64,000 nucleotides of DNA from the NCBI RefSeq assembly GCF_002217435.1, contig NZ_MUHF01000002.1, positions 251,450-315,449 of the forward strand. The letters run 5' to 3'. How positions within the stretch are numbered: position 1 is the stretch's first letter; each line of letters opens with the position of its first letter. Made by a program: the position numbers and the translations under genes. This document shows, piece by piece, positions 16,477 to 25,416 of the stretch. The stretch comes from Flavobacterium reichenbachii (GTDB lineage: Bacteria; Bacteroidota; Bacteroidia; Flavobacteriales; Flavobacteriaceae). The notes beneath the pieces are model-generated. The model worked only from the letters and a program-made list of their open reading frames with translations. It had not been told where the DNA came from and searched no databases.

Positions 16477-19308
16477 TTAAAACCATTTTCGGGTAAAAAG
16501 TGTGACTAATGTTCGAGGAGCAAATGTGACAATAAATCGAACTTTTTCATTGTATTTTGTTTGAGAAATTTCCCACCCGTTATTAGAATAAACCGGAAAA
16601 TAAAGTTCAAAATAATCAGGAACAAGATTTAAACGAATACCGCTGTCATACGCAAAATCAGTCTTAGAATGTTTGTTTTTAAGAAAACCAACATCTCCAT
16701 AAACCTCGATCCAGTTCCAGAGTGCATAGCTCGCATTCATTGTCGCCATCCATTGATCGGCGTAGCGTGGTGCTATTTTAGATTTAAAGCCTCCTTCTGC
16801 AATCACATACTGCTGGCTGAAAATACCTGTACTCTCAGATCTTCCTAAAAAATTATAATCAAACAGATAATCAGTCGGTCTGTCTAAACCAAAACTAAAA
16901 TAATCTGAATTTGTTGTATTGTATATAAAGGTTCCGGCATACAATCGTAAATTGAGTTTATGATTGTTTTCAAATAAATGCCGGTATTCTACTTCTCCGG
17001 AAATTTTTCCGAAATCAGAAGAAAACTGTACATCATTCATAAAACTAAAATGATCAATAAGTTCGGTTTTTACGTTAGAATAACGAACATTAAAAATCGA
17101 ATAATTGGGTTTAGAATTATCAGTGATATATTGACTCGCTTCTCGGTTTACAATTACTTGACGGGCCAGAATAAGCTGTTTTCTATTGTCTCTGAAATTT
17201 TCTTCACGAATTCGAAACTGAACCATCGGATTCAATCGTAAATATGTTGCATTTTCGGCATAATGAAAATAATTCTGGCTGATCGAATACCTAATATTGT
17301 AAAGTTTACTGTCTCTGTAATTTTCACTCCACGAAAAAGCCGATGAACCGGTTATTGTTTCGGCAGTCATAGAATATGCAGGATTGATATCGAATACAAA
17401 AGGTTTGTCTAAAATAGTTTTGTTATGAAAACGTATTCCAGGCGTAAAACCATCATACAAATTATAAGTAAGCGTAGGTATATATAATATCTGGTTGTAA
17501 TAAGGATCTTCCAGATCTTTGGCAAAATTAAACTTTATTGGGCGGTTGGTTACCACCACACTTTTTAATGATTTCCAGTTGTTTCTCAGGTTAAATTCCG
17601 GAACTTCATTATCGTAATTCAGTACTATTTTGTCTGCATTTTTCCGATCAAACTGGTAGATAGAATCGCTGTTTTTTGGCTCTATCCAATTTTTAAAAAC
17701 GACTTCATTTTTCTTAATACCATAAACAGGAATAGGAGCAAAAATGCCGCTTTTGTTTCTAATCGAAAACCGAACGCTGTCTGCAGTTCGAGAAACATTA
17801 GAAAATTTATAATCAATAATATCTCGGGAATCAATAATGGTCGTAAAAAACCAATCTATATTTTTTGAACTGTTTTTAGTTAATATTTTTTCAAAATCAT
17901 ATCGATTTGCCTGTCTTTCTTTATTCAGATTATAAAATTCCTGAACACTTTTAGGAACCGAATTTTGGTTTAAATAATCATCCAGATAACTCAGACTTAA
18001 GCCTGCACGGTATTTGCTCGCAATTTGTTCATTAAATTTTATCAGATTATTTTTTGGTTCACCAAGCGGCTGATCAAGATTTTTACGCGCCATCAGCATA
18101 TAATAATAACTGTATTGCTCGTTAAATGTCAGATTGGTAATGTTATAACTTTTAAAAAGTTTCATGTTCGAAAGACTTCCCAGCATTTTTTGATCCGGAT
18201 GATTTTCTTCAATAAATTTCATCATCGTGTAAATCTGGATTCCGTCATAGACCCAATTGTCTTTTCTTGGATCCAAACGAAGGCTGTTTTTGAGGTAATT
18301 ATTCAAATAGGTTTTCAGGAATTTGATTTCAAAGATAAAATCATCTGAAAACGGACTGATAAAAGATGGAAGCTGATTGAGTCCGTAAAAGGGATTTCGC
18401 TCATAATCTGCCTCAGAAACAGTAATTTTTTCGTGCGGATATTTTCCGATAAAACTTTCAGAAAATGAAATTACCCTATTAATAATAATAGCTTTCTGAA
18501 TCTCGTCAAGCTTTTTACTGTTTAAATTAGAGAGAACCTCCAAGCCGTTGCTGGTGTAACTTTTGTAACTGTTCTGCTTTTCAATAATAAAATTAAAATC
18601 GGTTCTGTTTTTTGCGGAAAAAGAGTAAGTAGTAAAAGCCGTATTACTGATATCTTTAGAAACCGAATTTAAATCTGTTGTAATAGTATATTGATTCGGA
18701 ATTTTAATCTCAATTTCATAATCTGTACCCGCATTTGCAATATCATCCAGATTAAAATTGTTGTACTTTATAAAACGATGATTTTCAAAACGTGCAGGAC
18801 TTAAAAACCAATTTTTCAAGCTCATATTACCGTTCTGATCAAAACCATAATGAGTAAATTTACTATTCGGGATTTTTGCAATATAAATTAAATGCAGATC
18901 AATTTTTTCATTTGGAGCTAATTTCCGATTCAGTTTTACCACAATAAAATCCGGATTCTTATCAGTTCTTTCCCATTGCAGAGCCATATTGTCAGAATCC
19001 AGCAGATTCAAAATGGTTGTATTTCCTCTTTCTTCGGCTTTAGCCAAATGAAATCCCCTGTAGAATTCATCAGAAAAACGTCTAGCCAATGGTGTATTTT
19101 TATCAGAAAAAGCATTGTTCCAGTCGTTTAAAACAATCGAAATAATAGAATCGTTAGAAGTGTTGTAAAATGTAATGTCCTGTCTGACATTGAGTGTTTT
19201 CATTTCAAGATTTACCGCAGCCTCGATCTTAGACTGATGCTGCGCATACTGTTTTATTGAGTTTAATAAAACAAAAACAAAAATTATAATTTTATAAATT
19301 GATTTCAA
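16477..19308 (-). CDS. M1-peptidase-like pseudoenzyme fused to an outer-membrane beta-barrel
   Basis: A 943-residue secreted protein with a signal peptide ending near KQYAQ. Residues about 25-510 follow the M1 aminopeptidase layout: beta-rich N-domain, then GKYPHEKITVSEADY, then a PRKDNWVYDG segment. Zinc and catalytic signatures are gone: no HExxH anywhere, GxMEN is replaced by GLNQLPSF, and the downstream zinc-ligand Glu position reads Asp (WVYDG). Residues about 600-943 are alternating strands ending in RKWF, typical of an outer-membrane barrel. It probably displays an inactive M1 fold on the barrel. Start is TTG at 19308; no upstream in-frame ATG was found. Confidence 0.75.
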   Translation of the reverse strand: MKSIYKIIIFVFVLLNSIKQYAQHQSKIEAAVNLEMKTLNVRQDITFYNTSNDSIISIVLNDWNNAFSDKNTPLARRFSDEFYRGFHLAKAEERGNTTILNLLDSDNMALQWERTDKNPDFIVVKLNRKLAPNEKIDLHLIYIAKIPNSKFTHYGFDQNGNMSLKNWFLSPARFENHRFIKYNNFNLDDIANAGTDYEIEIKIPNQYTITTDLNSVSKDISNTAFTTYSFSAKNRTDFNFIIEKQNSYKSYTSNGLEVLSNLNSKKLDEIQKAIIINRVISFSESFIGKYPHEKITVSEADYERNPFYGLNQLPSFISPFSDDFIFEIKFLKTYLNNYLKNSLRLDPRKDNWVYDGIQIYTMMKFIEENHPDQKMLGSLSNMKLFKSYNITNLTFNEQYSYYYMLMARKNLDQPLGEPKNNLIKFNEQIASKYRAGLSLSYLDDYLNQNSVPKSVQEFYNLNKERQANRYDFEKILTKNSSKNIDWFFTTIIDSRDIIDYKFSNVSRTADSVRFSIRNKSGIFAPIPVYGIKKNEVVFKNWIEPKNSDSIYQFDRKNADKIVLNYDNEVPEFNLRNNWKSLKSVVVTNRPIKFNFAKDLEDPYYNQILYIPTLTYNLYDGFTPGIRFHNKTILDKPFVFDINPAYSMTAETITGSSAFSWSENYRDSKLYNIRYSISQNYFHYAENATYLRLNPMVQFRIREENFRDNRKQLILARQVIVNREASQYITDNSKPNYSIFNVRYSNVKTELIDHFSFMNDVQFSSDFGKISGEVEYRHLFENNHKLNLRLYAGTFIYNTTNSDYFSFGLDRPTDYLFDYNFLGRSESTGIFSQQYVIAEGGFKSKIAPRYADQWMATMNASYALWNWIEVYGDVGFLKNKHSKTDFAYDSGIRLNLVPDYFELYFPVYSNNGWEISQTKYNEKVRFIVTFAPRTLVTLFTRKWF

Positions 19309-19385
19309 GGATGTCTTAAAAATTAACGATATACTTAAGTTACGAGCATAAAGTTGTTTTGGTTTTCTGTAAAAATAGAATAAAA

Positions 19386-19408
19386 AAAGCTGTTATAAAA
19401 ACAGCTTT
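19386..19408 (-). terminator. Hairpin with T run on the minus strand
   Basis: AAAGCTGTT at 19386-19394 pairs with AACAGCTTT at 19400-19408; on the minus strand it is followed by a T run. It lies about 180 bases past the LOG gene stop and before the M1-like gene, so it would insulate the latter. Confidence 0.6.
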
Positions 19409-19427
19409 GAAATTTAATATGATTTTA

Positions 19428-19579
19428 CCATATAAGTGATATAAGTTAGAGAATGAAATCCCAAATTTTATCCCAGTTTCTGGACCAAAATTCAAACAAA
19501 TCCATTTTCATCCGCGTTTTCGCTTTAGCGAATCAGTTTCATGAGTGTCAATTTATATTTACTTATATCGCTTATATGG
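19428..19579. repeat. 152-base element with 19-bp inverted ends
   Basis: The ends CCATATAAGTGATATAAGT (19428-19446) and ACTTATATCGCTTATATGG (19561-19579) are complementary at 18 of 19 positions. The centre contains CGCGTTTTCGCTTTAGCGAATC, related to the repeats at 13647 and 43120. No ORF inside; it looks like a small non-autonomous palindromic element. Confidence 0.65.
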
Positions 19580-19591
19580 TTTAAAATATTT

Positions 19592-20320
19592 CTAGAAATT
19601 AGGACTCAAATCGTATTTTTTGTAGAATTTATCCAGCGCTTCAACAACTTCATCCTCAGTATCTACAATCTTAAATAAGTTCAAATCATCAGGACTTACA
19701 GTTTGCATTTTCTCCACCAAAACCGTTTTTACCCAATCAATCAAACCAGACCAGAATTCAACTCCAACCAAAATAATTGGAAACTTTCCAATTTTTTTTG
19801 TCTGAATCAAAGTGATCGCTTCAAACATTTCGTCCAGAGTTCCAAAACCTCCCGGCATCACTACAAAACCTTGCGAATATTTTACGAACATTACTTTTCT
19901 CACAAAGAAATAATCGAAATTCAGGTTTTTATCATGGTCAATGTAAGGGTTAAAATGCTGTTCAAAAGGCAGTTCAATATTCAAACCAACAGAAGTTCCG
20001 CCTCCTAAATGTGCGCCTTTATTACCAGCTTCCATAATTCCCGGCCCTCCGCCTGTAATTACGCCATAACCAGCCTTACTAATTTTAAATGCAATTTTTT
20101 CAGCCAGTAAATAATATTTATCTTCTGGTTTTGTTCTCGCCGATCCAAAAATAGACACACACGGACCAATTCTTCCCATGCTTTCGTAACCATTTACAAA
20201 CTCAGCCATGATTTTAAAAATCGCCCAACTGTCATTGGTCCTGATTTCATTCCACGTTTTTTGTTTCAAACGGTCCTGAATTATTTTATCTTCATCATTA
20301 TCAAAATCTTCTAATCTCAT
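19592..20320 (-). CDS. LOG family protein (TIGR00730 Rossmann fold)
   Basis: A 242-residue cytosolic protein with the LOG signatures GVITGGGPGIMEAGNKGA and the catalytic PGGFGTLDEMFEAITLIQT. LOG enzymes release the base from cytokinin or other nucleoside 5'-monophosphates, acting as phosphoribohydrolases. In bacteria the usual substrate is AMP-like nucleotides, and a cytokinin role is not shown by sequence. It appears monocistronic, with repeats on both sides. Confidence 0.88.
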   Translation of the reverse strand: MRLEDFDNDEDKIIQDRLKQKTWNEIRTNDSWAIFKIMAEFVNGYESMGRIGPCVSIFGSARTKPEDKYYLLAEKIAFKISKAGYGVITGGGPGIMEAGNKGAHLGGGTSVGLNIELPFEQHFNPYIDHDKNLNFDYFFVRKVMFVKYSQGFVVMPGGFGTLDEMFEAITLIQTKKIGKFPIILVGVEFWSGLIDWVKTVLVEKMQTVSPDDLNLFKIVDTEDEVVEALDKFYKKYDLSPNF

Positions 20321-20413
20321 TTTAGGTATCTTAATTATTTATATTTTTATTTCTAGCTGTGTCGTTTTAAATGTAGTCGAAGTAAGGAGCTATTTCCTGC
20401 TGTCCACTATATC

Positions 20414-20450
20414 TTTTGTGGTGTCCCGAGACTTCGGGACCACCACAAAA
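20414..20450. repeat. Strong hairpin in a dispersed-repeat context
   Basis: The arms 20414-20429 and 20434-20450 pair over 16 bases with a single bulge and a 4-base loop. Flanking phrases (CTGCTGTCCACTATATC, GGATGCCGTTCCCATCAGGG) look like a Flavobacterium dispersed repeat; this last point is recollection, not shown here. Confidence 0.6.
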
Positions 20451-20668
20451 GGATGCCGTTCCCATCAGGGCTAGGGCATTAGGTTTCAAAATAAACATTT
20501 GGTTCAATTGAAATAGCTTTTTTTAAAGTTTGAATTTAAAAAAGGGCGGATGCTAAATTAGCACTTTTTATTATAATTCTTATAAAAACGGAAGTTTATA
20601 ATCTAAAAGTAATGTTTAGTTAATAAGGAAATTTTGGATTTTGTTTATAAGTTTTTGATAATCAAAAG

Positions 20669-20701
20669 AAACCTAACAGGTTTTTAAAACCTGTTAGGTT
20701 T
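20669..20701. terminator. Palindromic terminator-like hairpin
   Basis: AAACCTAACAGG at 20669-20680 is fully complementary to CCTGTTAGGTTT at 20690-20701, with a T/A-rich centre. It lies 29 bases beyond the GIY-YIG gene stop. A degenerate relative is at 45360-45390. Confidence 0.6.
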
Positions 20702-20729
20702 AATTATCTTATAAATCGTATAATATGAA

Positions 20730-21290
20730 TTAATGTGTTTTAAAACTATTCCAATAGGTTTTGAATATACCAGCTAAAGTTACTTCCAAGAAATATAATT
20801 CGTAATCATTATCTACTGGCCACAATACAACTTTGTATTTTTTTATTATATCTCTTGCAGGATTCATTTCATCATTTGTTATTGTTGCCCGATCAATATC
20901 TCTATTTTCAGTTTTCCATTTTTCTCCAGTTTTTAAATACGCTAAACTACATTGGTTATGATTTTTTCCCCAAGCATGTTGTCTTAATCTTCTAAAAACT
21001 GTTCGGCTTATACCAACATATACAGGAATTATAAAATTATCTTCTTCTTTGCCAAAAACATACAATCCCTTAAAGTCATTTGGATTAGTACAACTTCTAG
21101 TTGCACTATATCCCAATTCGTCAATCTTTTTTTTATTTATGAAAATTTTACCATTGATTGAGTCATATAAATTTGAAACAGTTGGACACTCAGGAGAATT
21201 TAATTTTTCTAAAATACTCTTAGCTATTTTATCTGCAGAACTAAATAAATTATTTAAATTTTCGGGATATGCTTCTTTTTTAAAATTCAT
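20730..21290 (-). CDS. Stand-alone GIY-YIG nuclease-like protein
   Basis: A 186-residue soluble protein. The central GLYVFG (from Gly75) and IPVYVGISRTVFRRLRQH (to about residue 105) reproduce the GIY...YIG core: Tyr77, Tyr92-Gly94 and the following Arg and His. The C-terminal FLEVTLAGIF and TYWN supply the expected metal-binding Glu169 and Asn181. All classical active-site positions therefore seem present. It has a 70-residue N-terminal helical extension of unknown nature and no DNA-binding domain I recognise. It is not UvrC despite lying next to uvrA. Codon use is AT-rich, and it sits between repeats, hinting at an accessory gene. Its target is unknown. Confidence 0.7.
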   Translation of the reverse strand: MNFKKEAYPENLNNLFSSADKIAKSILEKLNSPECPTVSNLYDSINGKIFINKKKIDELGYSATRSCTNPNDFKGLYVFGKEEDNFIIPVYVGISRTVFRRLRQHAWGKNHNQCSLAYLKTGEKWKTENRDIDRATITNDEMNPARDIIKKYKVVLWPVDNDYELYFLEVTLAGIFKTYWNSFKTH

Positions 21291-21467
21291 TTGTCACCTA
21301 TTATTGAATTGAAAATCCGAAAACTTTATCCTAATCAAGCATTCTCTCTGGTAAAGTTTTGCTTTTTCAATTCTTTTTAAACGATTTTTTGATGTTTTAT
21401 CATAAATTCTATATTTTTTTTCATAGATAGAATTTTAGTGTTTTAAACTTTGAAAAAGATCTCTTCT

Positions 21468-24299
21468 TTACCCTAATTCTTTTTTCAAAAACTTGGCCGT
21501 ATAACTTTTTTTATTTTTCGCTACTTCCTCCGGAGTTCCTTTGGCGATTAATTGTCCACCGCCTTTTCCGCCTTCCGGGCCAATATCGATAATATAATCT
21601 GCAAGTTTTATTACATCCATATTGTGTTCGATAACCAGAATTGTATTTCCTTTATCAACCAGTTTGTTGATAACATCCATCAAAACGCGAATGTCTTCAA
21701 AGTGAAGTCCAGTTGTTGGTTCGTCCAGGATATAAAATGTATTTCCCGTATCTTTTTTAGACAATTCTCCAGCTAGTTTTATACGCTGCGCTTCTCCGCC
21801 AGATAGTGTTGTACTTTGCTGACCAAGCGTAATATACCCTAAACCAACATCCTGAATTGTTTTTACCTTTCTATAGATCTTTGGAATCATTTCAAAAAAC
21901 GGAACCGCTTCATCAACCGTCATATTCAATACATCCGAAATTGATTTTCCTTTATATCGAATTTCCAGCGTTTCTCTGTTAAAACGTTTCCCCTGACAAG
22001 TTTCACATTCCACATAAACGTCCGGTAAAAAGTTCATTTCTATGGTTCGAACTCCAGAACCTTCGCAGGTTTCGCAGCGTCCGCCTTTTACGTTAAAACT
22101 AAAACGTCCGGCTTTGTAACCACGAATCATACTTTCAGAAGTCATGGTAAACAAGTTTCTGATTTCGGTAAAAACCTCCGTATAAGTCGCCGGATTCGAG
22201 CGCGGCGTTCTCCCAATCGGACTTTGGTCAATATCAATTACTTTGTCAATATGTTCCAGACCTTCAATCTTTTTGTAAGGTTGTGGTTTTTTTACGCCGT
22301 TAAAATAATACGCATTCAAAATAGGGTAGAGCGTCTCATTAATCAAAGTCGATTTCCCACTTCCTGAAACTCCTGTAACACAAATTAATTGTCCTAAAGG
22401 CAATTCGATCGAAACATTTTTTAGGTTATTTCCAGTTGCTCCGGACAGTTTTAAAAACTTTCCGTTTCCTTTTCTGCGTTCTTTCGGAATCTCCAGTTTC
22501 ATTGTACCGTTCAAATATTGAGCAGTAATCGTATTCGATTTTAAAGTTTCAGCCGGAGTTCCAATGCTGATAATTTCTCCACCGTATTTTCCAGCTTTTG
22601 GTCCAATATCAATTACGTAATCTGCCGTTTCGATCATATCTTTATCGTGTTCAACCACAATAACCGAGTTCCCTATGTCGCGTAACTGTTCCAGAGATTT
22701 GATTAGTTTTTCATTATCTCTTTGATGCAAACCAATACTTGGCTCATCCAAAATATATAAAACCCCAACTAATTGAGAACCAATTTGGGTTGCCAGACGA
22801 ATACGCTGTGCCTCACCTCCGGAAAGTGATTTTGAACTTCGGCTTAAAGCCAAATAATTCAAACCAACATTCATCAAAAAGTTCAAACGGTCTTTAATTT
22901 CTTTAACTACTTCAGAAGCAATCAAAAGTTGTTTGTCTGATAAATGACTGTTTAAATCTGCAAACCATGCTGTTAAGTCTGAAATATCCATATCACATAA
23001 TTCTGTGATATTTTTTCCATTTACCCTAAAAAACTGCGATTCTTTTTTCAAACGTGAGCCATCACAAACTGGACAATTTACTTCGTCCATGAAATCTTTT
23101 GCCCAGCGTTTTATTGTTGTAGAAGCACTTTCGTCATATTGATTTTTGATGAAATGCGAGATTCCTTCAAAATCTATTTTATAATCGCGCGTAACGCCTA
23201 AATCTTTTGAATTTACTGTGAATTTATCCTTTCCGCCATGCAAAATCATGTTCATGGCTTCTTCGGGAATTTTTTCAATAGAGTCTGTTATTTTAAATCC
23301 GAATTTTTCTCCAATAACTTCTAATTGCTTAAAAATCCACGACGATTTATACTCGCCAAGCGGAGCAAAACCACCAGCTTTAATCGATAACTTCGGATTC
23401 GGAATAATCTTTTTAACATTGATTTCGTGTACTGTTCCTAAACCGTTGCAATGCGGACAAGCCCCTTTTGGAGAGTTGAACGAAAATAAATTCGGTTCTG
23501 GATTTTGGTATGAAATTCCAGTTGTCGGACACATCAAATTTCTACTGAAATAACGCACTTCGTTTGAGTCCTGATCTAAAATCATCAAAACATTTTCTCC
23601 GTGATGCATTGCGGTATTAATACTTTCCGCCAATCTTTTTTGATTGTCTTCCGTATCTTCAATCAGCATTCGGTCAACCACAATTTCAATATCATGAGTT
23701 TTATAACGATCCAATTTCATTCCCGAAACTAAATCCTGAACTTCACCATTGACACGAACTTTTAGAAATCCTTGTTTGGTAATTTGTTGAAATAATTCCG
23801 CATAATGACCTTTTCTGGCTCTAATAATCGGAGCGAGAATGTTTATTCGTTTTCCATTAAAATCCTCCATGATCAAATCTTTAATTTGATCATCAGAATA
23901 AGAAACCATTTTTTCGCCAGTGTTGTAACTGTAAGCGTCTGCGCCACGAGCATATAAAAGACGAAGGAAGTCATATATTTCCGTAATTGTCCCAACTGTA
24001 GAACGCGGACTTTTACTGGTTGTTTTTTGTTCAATAGCGATTACTGGCGAAAGTCCGTCAATTTTATCCACATCCGGACGCTCCAATCCGCCTAGAAACT
24101 GTCTTGCATACGCCGAAAACGTTTCAACATAGCGGCGCTGTCCTTCGGCATAAATGGTATCAAACGCTAATGATGATTTTCCCGAGCCAGAAAGTCCTGT
24201 TATTACAACAAGTTTTTCACGCGGAATAGAAATATCGATATTTTTTAGATTATGAACTCTTGCACCAAGAACTTCAATAGTATTGTCTTTATCTAGCAT
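21468..24299 (-). CDS. uvrA: Excinuclease ABC subunit A
   Basis: A 943-residue ATPase that scans DNA for damage and loads UvrB in nucleotide excision repair. Two ABC modules are visible, with Walker A motifs GLSGSGKSS (N-terminal) and GVSGSGKST (C-terminal), ABC signatures [13 protein letters not shown] and [13 protein letters not shown], and zinc-finger CxxC pairs ([29 protein letters not shown]). The ATG at 24299 gives the usual start [20 protein letters not shown]; a 4-codon longer form would need TTG. It appears to be a single-gene unit. Confidence 0.97.
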   Translation of the reverse strand: MLDKDNTIEVLGARVHNLKNIDISIPREKLVVITGLSGSGKSSLAFDTIYAEGQRRYVETFSAYARQFLGGLERPDVDKIDGLSPVIAIEQKTTSKSPRSTVGTITEIYDFLRLLYARGADAYSYNTGEKMVSYSDDQIKDLIMEDFNGKRINILAPIIRARKGHYAELFQQITKQGFLKVRVNGEVQDLVSGMKLDRYKTHDIEIVVDRMLIEDTEDNQKRLAESINTAMHHGENVLMILDQDSNEVRYFSRNLMCPTTGISYQNPEPNLFSFNSPKGACPHCNGLGTVHEINVKKIIPNPKLSIKAGGFAPLGEYKSSWIFKQLEVIGEKFGFKITDSIEKIPEEAMNMILHGGKDKFTVNSKDLGVTRDYKIDFEGISHFIKNQYDESASTTIKRWAKDFMDEVNCPVCDGSRLKKESQFFRVNGKNITELCDMDISDLTAWFADLNSHLSDKQLLIASEVVKEIKDRLNFLMNVGLNYLALSRSSKSLSGGEAQRIRLATQIGSQLVGVLYILDEPSIGLHQRDNEKLIKSLEQLRDIGNSVIVVEHDKDMIETADYVIDIGPKAGKYGGEIISIGTPAETLKSNTITAQYLNGTMKLEIPKERRKGNGKFLKLSGATGNNLKNVSIELPLGQLICVTGVSGSGKSTLINETLYPILNAYYFNGVKKPQPYKKIEGLEHIDKVIDIDQSPIGRTPRSNPATYTEVFTEIRNLFTMTSESMIRGYKAGRFSFNVKGGRCETCEGSGVRTIEMNFLPDVYVECETCQGKRFNRETLEIRYKGKSISDVLNMTVDEAVPFFEMIPKIYRKVKTIQDVGLGYITLGQQSTTLSGGEAQRIKLAGELSKKDTGNTFYILDEPTTGLHFEDIRVLMDVINKLVDKGNTILVIEHNMDVIKLADYIIDIGPEGGKGGGQLIAKGTPEEVAKNKKSYTAKFLKKELG

Positions 24300-24381
24300 A
24301 AATTTGAGCAAAACGCAAAGTTACCACTTTGATTTATTCTTTTTGTGCTCAATAGCAAAACTTTATGTTACAATTAATAAC

Positions 24382-24409
24382 AAAAAACGCCAGTATGAAC
24401 TAGCGTTTT
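24382..24409 (-). terminator. Terminator of the Fic gene
   Basis: On the minus strand AAAACGCTAGT pairs imperfectly with ACTGGCGTTTT and is followed by T. The stem includes the stop codon of the Fic gene. Confidence 0.7.
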
Positions 24410-25353
24410 CTTTTTCGGGTTGCCATATATTCTTCAATAGCTTCCTTTGTGGTATACCAATTTCGGCCTTCTTTATAAGCGTCAATTTTTCCTGTTCTGG
24501 CTAGTAAACTAACATATTCCTGGCCGTAAGGAGTATCGGGTTCGCTCACAATATCTATAATTGGCTGGTAATCATAAGTACTGCCTGGCATCGAGCTTAA
24601 ATAAATGTTTAAAGTTCGCTCCAAAGCCTGACACATCAAAAGTGTTAGCTTTTGATAATTTCCATTGTTAGCCTGATTGAGTGCTTCGTAATATTTTTTT
24701 CGATCATTTTTGAGAATAATTGCCGGCGGAAAACCACAACGCATTAGAAGCAAATTCATGCTCAGGCGAACGGTACGGCCATTTCCATCAAAAAAAGGAT
24801 GAATCCAAACTAGTTTATGGTGGTAAATAGTTGCCAGTTCAATATCGTTTAAACCCAGCGGATTTGTATTGATAAAATCAATCAGTTCATCTAAATAATC
24901 TGAAACTTTATTCGCATTTGGAGGCATGAAATTAGCGCCGGAAATTCGAACACCGCCATTTCGTAATCGTCCTGCAAAATCATCTTCGATAGAACGCAAA
25001 ACTAATCCGTGGAGTGACAGTATATCAATACTTCTCATTTTATAATTATCATCAACGATTGAATATAAATAATCAATTGCTTTATCGTGATTGTGGGTTT
25101 CAAAATGTTCTCTTAAAGATTTCCCTTTAATCGTTATTCCTTCTTGTATAACCATTTGTGTCTCCCGCAAACTCATCGTATTTCCTTCAATACTATTAGA
25201 ATTGTAGGTCCATTCCAGAGATAAGCTTTCGCGGATTTTATGCAAGGCAATGTTTGGCAGTGGTCTGCTGTTTTGCAAATCAAGCCTTTTTTGGTACAAT
25301 CTATCAAATGTTGATTGAAATTCTTCTCTGTATGTTAAGTCTATATTCCACAT
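24400..25353 (-). CDS. Fic family protein with C-terminal HTH domain
   Basis: A 317-residue Fic-domain protein, predicted to transfer AMP (or another phosphate-containing group) onto a target hydroxyl. The core motif HPFFDGNGRTVR starts at His185 and is complete. Residues 52-57 (SNSIEG) match the class II inhibitory helix, SxxxEG, so activity is probably self-restrained. The C-terminus (about 265-317: TPYGQEYVSLLARTGKIDAY, then a GRNWYTTKEAIEEY block) looks like an excisionase-type helix-turn-helix, which suggests DNA binding. Upstream paired palindromes overlap the promoter, so self-regulation is plausible. There is no antitoxin gene. The first ATG is used; it follows the -7 box so closely that the mRNA may be leaderless. 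Confidence 0.87.
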   Translation of the reverse strand: MWNIDLTYREEFQSTFDRLYQKRLDLQNSRPLPNIALHKIRESLSLEWTYNSNSIEGNTMSLRETQMVIQEGITIKGKSLREHFETHNHDKAIDYLYSIVDDNYKMRSIDILSLHGLVLRSIEDDFAGRLRNGGVRISGANFMPPNANKVSDYLDELIDFINTNPLGLNDIELATIYHHKLVWIHPFFDGNGRTVRLSMNLLLMRCGFPPAIILKNDRKKYYEALNQANNGNYQKLTLLMCQALERTLNIYLSSMPGSTYDYQPIIDIVSEPDTPYGQEYVSLLARTGKIDAYKEGRNWYTTKEAIEEYMATRKRKR

Positions 25354-25360
25354 ATTCCTA

Positions 25361-25368
25361 CAAAAGTA
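25361..25368 (-). promoter_or_regulatory. -7 box of the Fic gene
   Basis: On the minus strand the sequence reads TACTTTTG, an exact TAnnTTTG match, ending 7 bases before the ATG. This implies a transcript with almost no leader. Confidence 0.6.
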
Positions 25369-25371
25369 CTT

Positions 25372-25415
25372 CTTAATATCGGATAATAAAAATTTTTAAC
25401 TTATCCGATATTAAG
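25372..25415. promoter_or_regulatory. Paired palindromic operator candidate upstream of the Fic gene
   Basis: CTTAATATCGGATAA (25372-25386) and TTATCCGATATTAAG (25401-25415) are perfect 15-bp inverted arms 14 bases apart. Each arm also holds its own 9-bp palindrome, TATCCGATA or its complement, with centres 25 bases apart. The proximal arm abuts the -7 box, so a bound protein would block transcription. Alternatively the pair could be the terminator of the upstream CLC gene, but no T run follows. Confidence 0.6.
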
Positions 25416-25416
25416 C

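Larger units (their letters stand above)
20321..20729. other. Gene-free gap holding two hairpin repeats
   Basis: This 409-base stretch between the LOG and GIY-YIG genes has no plausible ORF. It contains a long hairpin at 20414-20450 (TTTTGTGGTGTCCCGA with one bulged base on the other arm) and a perfect palindrome at 20669-20701. The remainder is AT-rich. Confidence 0.6.

Noticed and set aside
20730..24299. GIY-YIG gene as a uvrC partner of uvrA
   Set aside because: It lacks UvrC's UvrB-interacting, RNase H-like and HhH domains and is only 186 residues long; adjacency appears coincidental.
24400..25353. Fic gene as half of a toxin-antitoxin pair
   Set aside because: The inhibitory motif is within the same protein (SNSIEG) and no small antitoxin gene is adjacent.
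25372..25415. Palindromes as a terminator of the CLC gene
   Set aside because: The minus strand has no T run directly after the stem; operator use fits better, though not excluded.
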